Program-made: the position numbers and the translations under genes | Notes under the pieces: generated by a model | What the model was told of the DNA's origin: nothing | Seen by the model: only the letters and a program-made list of their open reading frames with translations | The model's database searches: none | Part shown: piece by piece, positions 36,704-40,499 of the stretch | How the letters are laid out: each line of letters opens with the position of its first letter | Numbering within the stretch: position 1 is the first letter of the stretch | Assembly: GCA_902576375.1 (NCBI GenBank) | Contig: CACGUZ010000005.1 | Coordinates: forward strand, 1 to 40,499 | Source of the DNA: an uncultured Pelagibacteraceae bacterium | GTDB taxonomy: Bacteria; Pseudomonadota; Alphaproteobacteria; Pelagibacterales; Pelagibacteraceae | DNA: 40,499 nucleotides | Direction: 5' to 3'

Positions 36704-37555
36704 ATGAGTGATATTCAAAAAGTTAAAAAACTCAGAGAAGCTACAGGTGCAGGTTTTAAAGATTGTAATTTAGCAATTAAAGAGTCTGAAGGTGATTTAG
36801 ATAAAGCAGTTGAAATTTTAAGAATTAAGGGAATTTCTAAAGCATCAAAAAAAATGTCAAGAGAAGCAAAAGAGGGCGTTGTCGCTATTAGTGGAGATGA
36901 AAAAAAAACCTCGATGATAGAGGTAAATTGTGAGACAGACTTTGTTGCTAAAAATGATGATTTTATAAATTTTGTTAAAGAATTAAGTGAATTGAATAAT
37001 CAAAATGATTCTAATCTTGATAATCTAAAAAAATCTAAAATGAAAAATGGTTCTTCAGTTGAAGATAACCTGGTTTCGTTAATTGCTAAAATTGGAGAAA
37101 AAATAACAATTGGACAAACCAAGACTATTTCAAATTCCTCGTCAATTAATTGTCAATATTTACATACAGTCGTTAAAGATAATTTAGCTAAGCTAGCAGT
37201 TGTTGTCTCGTTGGAAACAAAAGAAAATTCTGAAACTGTAAAAACATTTGGTAAACAATTATCAATGCATATTGCTGCCTCCAAACCTCTAGCATTAGAA
37301 TCTGAATTAATAGACAAAGCGATTATTGATAAAGAGCAAGAATTGATAACAGAGGAACTTAAGAATTCTGGCAAACCAGATGATATTGCTAAAAAGATTA
37401 GTTTAGGAAAAATGAATAAGTTTAAAGAGGAAAATGCTCTTATGACCCAAGCTTGGGTTATGGAACCTAAAAAAAAAGTTCAAGATGTTTTAAAAGAGCT
37501 TGCAGTTAACGATTTAAAAATCAAGGAATTCAGCAGAATAAAAATAGGTGAATAA
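36704..37555 (+). CDS. tsf: Elongation factor Ts
   Basis: This 283-aa factor exchanges GDP for GTP on EF-Tu. The N-terminal UBA-like domain reads [33 protein letters not shown] near residues 74-86 contains the conserved TDFVA motif that contacts EF-Tu. Two core subdomains follow, with [10 protein letters not shown] near residues 189-198. frr starts on the base after its stop, where many relatives have pyrH. Confidence 0.98.
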   Translation: MSDIQKVKKLREATGAGFKDCNLAIKESEGDLDKAVEILRIKGISKASKKMSREAKEGVVAISGDEKKTSMIEVNCETDFVAKNDDFINFVKELSELNNQNDSNLDNLKKSKMKNGSSVEDNLVSLIAKIGEKITIGQTKTISNSSSINCQYLHTVVKDNLAKLAVVVSLETKENSETVKTFGKQLSMHIAASKPLALESELIDKAIIDKEQELITEELKNSGKPDDIAKKISLGKMNKFKEENALMTQAWVMEPKKKVQDVLKELAVNDLKIKEFSRIKIGE

Positions 37556-38107
37556 ATGTTTAATGAAAAGTCACATAGCTTAAAAATGGATAAAGCTATT
37601 GAGGTATTTTCCAAAGAATTATCATCATTGAGAACTGGAAGAGCTAATGCTGCAATGTTAGATCTTATTAAGGTAGATGTTTATGGACAACAAATGCCAA
37701 TTAATCAAGTTGGAAGTATAACAACTCCAGAACCAAGGATGATCAATATTCAAGTTTGGGACCAGAATAACGTTTCCCTAGTTGATGCTGCAATAAAAAA
37801 ATCTGAATTAGGATTAAATCCCCAAATAGATGGTCAATTAATAAGATTACCAATCCCAGAATTAAATGAAGAAAGAAGAATTGAATTAAAAAAGATGATT
37901 AAATCAATGGGAGAAAAATGCAAAATATCGATTAGAAATATTAGAAGAGATGCAAATGAGGAATTGAAAAAACTTTTGAAGTCTAAAGAAATAGGAGAAG
38001 ACGAGGAAAAGTCTTTCGAAAAAAATGTTCAAACCATCACCGATAAACACATTGCAACTGTAGATGAAAAAGTTTCTTCAAAAGAAAAAGAAATAATGAC
38101 AATATGA
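37556..38107 (+). CDS. frr: Ribosome recycling factor
   Basis: This 183-aa protein has the normal RRF length of ~185. It splits post-termination ribosomes together with EF-G. Conserved segments include SLRTGRANAAMLD (residues 25-37), YGQQMPINQVGSIT and the C-terminal three-helix bundle with RNIRRDANEELKKL. It lies directly after tsf with no spacer and overlaps uppS by 4 bases (ATGA). Confidence 0.97.
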   Translation: MFNEKSHSLKMDKAIEVFSKELSSLRTGRANAAMLDLIKVDVYGQQMPINQVGSITTPEPRMINIQVWDQNNVSLVDAAIKKSELGLNPQIDGQLIRLPIPELNEERRIELKKMIKSMGEKCKISIRNIRRDANEELKKLLKSKEIGEDEEKSFEKNVQTITDKHIATVDEKVSSKEKEIMTI

Positions 38108-38778
38108 ACCCACTAAATCATGTAGCCATTATCATGGATGGCAATGGTAGATGGGGATTAAAAAATAAAAATTCAAGAAACGCAGGACATAGAGCAGGAA
38201 TAAATACTGTTGAAAAAATAATTAAAGAAACAATAAGAAATAATATTAAATTTCTTACATTATATGCTTTTTCTACAGAAAATTGGAAAAGGCCAAAAAA
38301 AGAGATTAAGTTTTTATTCAATTTATTAGAAAATTTTCTCAAAAATAAAATTGAGGATTTAAATAAGCAAAAAATAAAACTAAAAATAATTGGTAAAAAA
38401 AATTTTTCTACAAAATTAAATAAACTTTTGAAAACTTCTGAGAAAAAAACACATAAAAATAAGAAATTACAAATAAATCTAGCTTTAAATTATGGTTCTA
38501 AAACAGAGTTGATTAATGCCTTTAAAGAATTAAAGAAAAAAAGAGAGATTATTAATGAGAAAAATTTTAAAAAATATCTTCAAACAAAAAATATACCAGA
38601 TCCTGAGATATTGATAAGAACTGGAAATACAAAAAGATTAAGTAATTTTTTATTGTGGCAACTAGCCTACTCAGAGATTTTCTTTGAAAAAAAATTATGG
38701 CCAGATTTCAATGAAAAAGATTATTCTAAAATAATAAAGAAATATAAAAATATAAAAAGAAATTTTGGAAAGATTTAA
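38104..38778 (+). CDS. uppS: Undecaprenyl diphosphate synthase (cis-prenyltransferase)
   Basis: This 224-aa enzyme elongates farnesyl diphosphate with isopentenyl units to the C55 lipid carrier for peptidoglycan and other envelope polymers. The catalytic Asp12 is in IIMDGNGRW. GHRAGI and YAFSTENWKRPKKE are conserved substrate-site motifs. LIRTGNTKRLSNFLLWQLAYSE holds the C-terminal RxG..RxSNF motif, in which Gly replaces the usual second residue pattern (RTSGE becomes RTGNT). The protein is rich in Lys and Asn. The stop overlaps the cdsA start by one base. Confidence 0.95.
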   Translation: MNPLNHVAIIMDGNGRWGLKNKNSRNAGHRAGINTVEKIIKETIRNNIKFLTLYAFSTENWKRPKKEIKFLFNLLENFLKNKIEDLNKQKIKLKIIGKKNFSTKLNKLLKTSEKKTHKNKKLQINLALNYGSKTELINAFKELKKKREIINEKNFKKYLQTKNIPDPEILIRTGNTKRLSNFLLWQLAYSEIFFEKKLWPDFNEKDYSKIIKKYKNIKRNFGKI

Positions 38779-39437
38779 TGTTTAAAGAATTTGAAAAAAG
38801 ATTAATAAGTTCAATTATATTAATTTTAATGACTTTTTTAGTTGTATTAGAAGGTAATATTATTTTTTATATTTTTTTAATCATAGGTTTTTTAATCTCC
38901 TCATACGAGTGGTTAAAAATGATTAAACGAACTGATATTAAAATTTTAGGTATTTTATTTTTATTTTTTTCATTTTACAGTGCATTTTATTTTAGAGATC
39001 AAAGTCTAGAGGGTTTTTTGTTGATAATACTAATTTGTGTATCTACTGACATAGGTGGTTATATTTTTGGAAATTTATTTAAAGGGCCAAAATTAACTAA
39101 AATAAGTCCTAATAAAACTCAATCGGGTATGATCGGTAGTTTTGTACTCTCTTTGATTGTTTCATCAATATTTGTACTTCAATATTCTAATGACATTTAT
39201 ATTGATGAAAATTTAATAGAAAATGATCTTAAGTTTGTAATACTAATTCTTTTAATATCAAGTATGAGCCAAGCTGGAGATTTGATCATATCTTATTTTA
39301 AAAGATCCTCAAAAATAAAAAATACAGGAAATATTATACCAGGACACGGAGGGTTGTTAGACAGAATTGATGGAATGATTTTTGTTTTCCCTTTTGTATA
39401 TTTGGTTTCCTTAATCTCTGTAATAATTAAACTTTAG
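38778..39437 (+). CDS. cdsA: Phosphatidate cytidylyltransferase, short
   Basis: This 219-aa inner-membrane enzyme makes CDP-diacylglycerol from phosphatidate and CTP, the branch point of phospholipid synthesis. The CDS signature near the C-terminus is present as SYFKRSSKIKNTGNIIPGHGGLLDRIDG (given here as the span of residues ~173-200, key residues K, D, D). SPNKTQSGMIG near residues 110-120 is also typical. It is shorter than the usual ~260-280 aa. Only about six or seven hydrophobic helices fit, with the N-terminal half reduced. Three bases separate it from dxr. Confidence 0.92.
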   Translation: MFKEFEKRLISSIILILMTFLVVLEGNIIFYIFLIIGFLISSYEWLKMIKRTDIKILGILFLFFSFYSAFYFRDQSLEGFLLIILICVSTDIGGYIFGNLFKGPKLTKISPNKTQSGMIGSFVLSLIVSSIFVLQYSNDIYIDENLIENDLKFVILILLISSMSQAGDLIISYFKRSSKIKNTGNIIPGHGGLLDRIDGMIFVFPFVYLVSLISVIIKL

Positions 39438-39440
39438 TTG

Positions 39441-40499
39441 ATGAGAAAAAAAATAGTAATTTTAGGTTCAACAAGTTCTATAGGTAAATCTTTACTTGAT
39501 ATAATTAAAAAAAATAAAAATAAATTTAAGATTGAGCTATTAACAGCCAATACAAATTATAAGGATTTAATAAAACAAGCAAAAAAATTTAATGTTAAAA
39601 ATATAATTATTACGGATCCTAATAGTTTTAAAAAAACAAAAATTCTTTGTAAAAATAAAAAAATTAATATTTTCCAAAACTTTGAAAACTTAAAAAAGAT
39701 ACTACCCAAAAAAATTGATTATGTGATGAGTGCTATTTCTGGAATTGGTGGATTATTACCCACATATAAAATAATTAATCGAACTAAATTGATTGCAATA
39801 GCAAATAAAGAAGCAATTATATGTGGATGGCCACTTATAAAAAAAGAATTAAAAAAAAATAAAACCAAATTTATTCCTGTTGACTCTGAACATTTTTCAA
39901 TTTTTTCCCTATTACAAGATAAGGAAATCAATGATATTGAAAAAGTTTACATTACAGCCTCAGGTGGACCATTCATTGATCTACCAAAAAGTCAGTTTAA
40001 AAGTATAAAACTTAATGATGCACTTAAACATCCTAATTGGAGTATGGGAAAAAAAATAACAATTGATTCAGCAACTTTAATGAACAAAGTTTTTGAGGTA
40101 ATTGAAGCAAAAAACATTTTCAATATTAGTTATAATAAAATTTCAATACTGACTCACCCTAAATCTTATGTTCATGCAATTATAAAATTTAAAAATGGTT
40201 TGAGTAAATTTCTCATTCATGAACCTGATATGAAAATACCAATTTATAACTCAATTTTTTATAAATCTTATCAAAATTTAAAAACTGATTCTTTAGATTT
40301 TAAAATTTTAAATAATTTAAATCTAAAAAAAGTAGAAAAAAATAAATTTCCATTGGTGAGTTTACTTCAAAAATTACCAAAGAATTCATCTTTATATGAA
40401 ACAGTTTTGATATCAATTAATGACTATTTAGTTTATAAATTTTTAGATAAAAAAATAAATTTTCAAAAACTTACAAAATTAATTTACAAAATTTCAAAT
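39441..40499 (+). CDS. dxr: 1-deoxy-D-xylulose 5-phosphate reductoisomerase (3' end outside window)
   Basis: The frame stays open from the ATG at 39441 to the last base of the window, giving 353 codons of an expected ~385-390. The NADPH-binding start reads KIVILGSTSSIGKS. AIANKEAII is the usual NKE motif. Metal ligands Asp148 and Glu150 lie in PVDSEH. ASGGPF and ITIDSATLMNKVFEVIEA are highly specific to DXR. It converts DXP to MEP, the committed step of the non-mevalonate isoprenoid pathway that supplies UppS. The C-terminal domain is only partly in view. Confidence 0.96.
   Translation, partial: MRKKIVILGSTSSIGKSLLDIIKKNKNKFKIELLTANTNYKDLIKQAKKFNVKNIIITDPNSFKKTKILCKNKKINIFQNFENLKKILPKKIDYVMSAISGIGGLLPTYKIINRTKLIAIANKEAIICGWPLIKKELKKNKTKFIPVDSEHFSIFSLLQDKEINDIEKVYITASGGPFIDLPKSQFKSIKLNDALKHPNWSMGKKITIDSATLMNKVFEVIEAKNIFNISYNKISILTHPKSYVHAIIKFKNGLSKFLIHEPDMKIPIYNSIFYKSYQNLKTDSLDFKILNNLNLKKVEKNKFPLVSLLQKLPKNSSLYETVLISINDYLVYKFLDKKINFQKLTKLIYKISN

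Noticed and set aside
1..40499. CRISPR arrays, insertion sequences, prophage or defence systems
   Set aside because: No regularly spaced repeats, transposases, integrases or nuclease/helicase clusters were seen; all long frames belong to metabolic or housekeeping families.

Overview
This window looks like a chromosome segment of a SAR11-type marine alphaproteobacterium (Pelagibacterales). The DNA is very AT-rich, and coding is so dense that genes abut or overlap by 1-17 bases. No stretch longer than about 130 bases lacks a gene. Lysine, asparagine and isoleucine are abundant in most proteins. The gene orders nuoA-N/birA/coaX/rnj/DUF1467/proS/lolCE/lolD/dnaE and rpsB/tsf/frr/uppS/cdsA/dxr are alphaproteobacterial. 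The lineage call is inference from these traits, not from a database match.

Layout. (1) 1-1471 is the 3' part of the lon protease gene. (2) 1594-11683 is an accessory metabolic block. On the + strand it has a three-part TRAP transporter (dctP, dctQ, dctM), an enoyl-CoA hydratase/isomerase family enzyme and a class III CoA-transferase. On the - strand it has a mandelate-racemase-type enolase-superfamily enzyme followed by a fused FAD/iron-sulfur 2-hydroxyacid dehydrogenase. A + strand serine-glyoxylate-type aminotransferase closes the block. It reads as uptake and breakdown of an organic (probably hydroxy- or sugar-) acid feeding glyoxylate/glycine or CoA-thioester metabolism. The substrate cannot be read from the sequence. 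(3) 11743-11955 holds a good promoter followed by tRNA-Val(UAC) and tRNA-Asp(GUC). (4) 12061-25921 encodes the complete 14-subunit respiratory complex I. (5) 25921-35762 continues without a break into biotin ligase, type III pantothenate kinase, RNase J, a small DUF1467 membrane protein, a short-form ProRS, the Lol lipoprotein-export ABC transporter and the replicative polymerase DnaE. From nuoA to dnaE, 22 genes run head-to-tail over 23.7 kb with no gap larger than 12 bases. (6) 35763-35892 is a relatively GC-rich leader ahead of rpsB with a possible pseudoknot, most likely the known S2 autoregulatory leader type. (7) 35893-40499 carries rpsB, tsf, frr, uppS, cdsA and the start of dxr, linking translation factors to isoprenoid and phospholipid synthesis. 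pyrH, which commonly lies between tsf and frr, is not there.

No CRISPR array, insertion sequence, integrase, prophage gene or defence system was seen. The points most worth following up are the organic-acid catabolic block placed between lon and the tRNA/nuo locus, the hairpin separating dctP from dctQM, the symmetric bidirectional promoter at 10480-10489, and the predicted pseudoknot in the rpsB leader.
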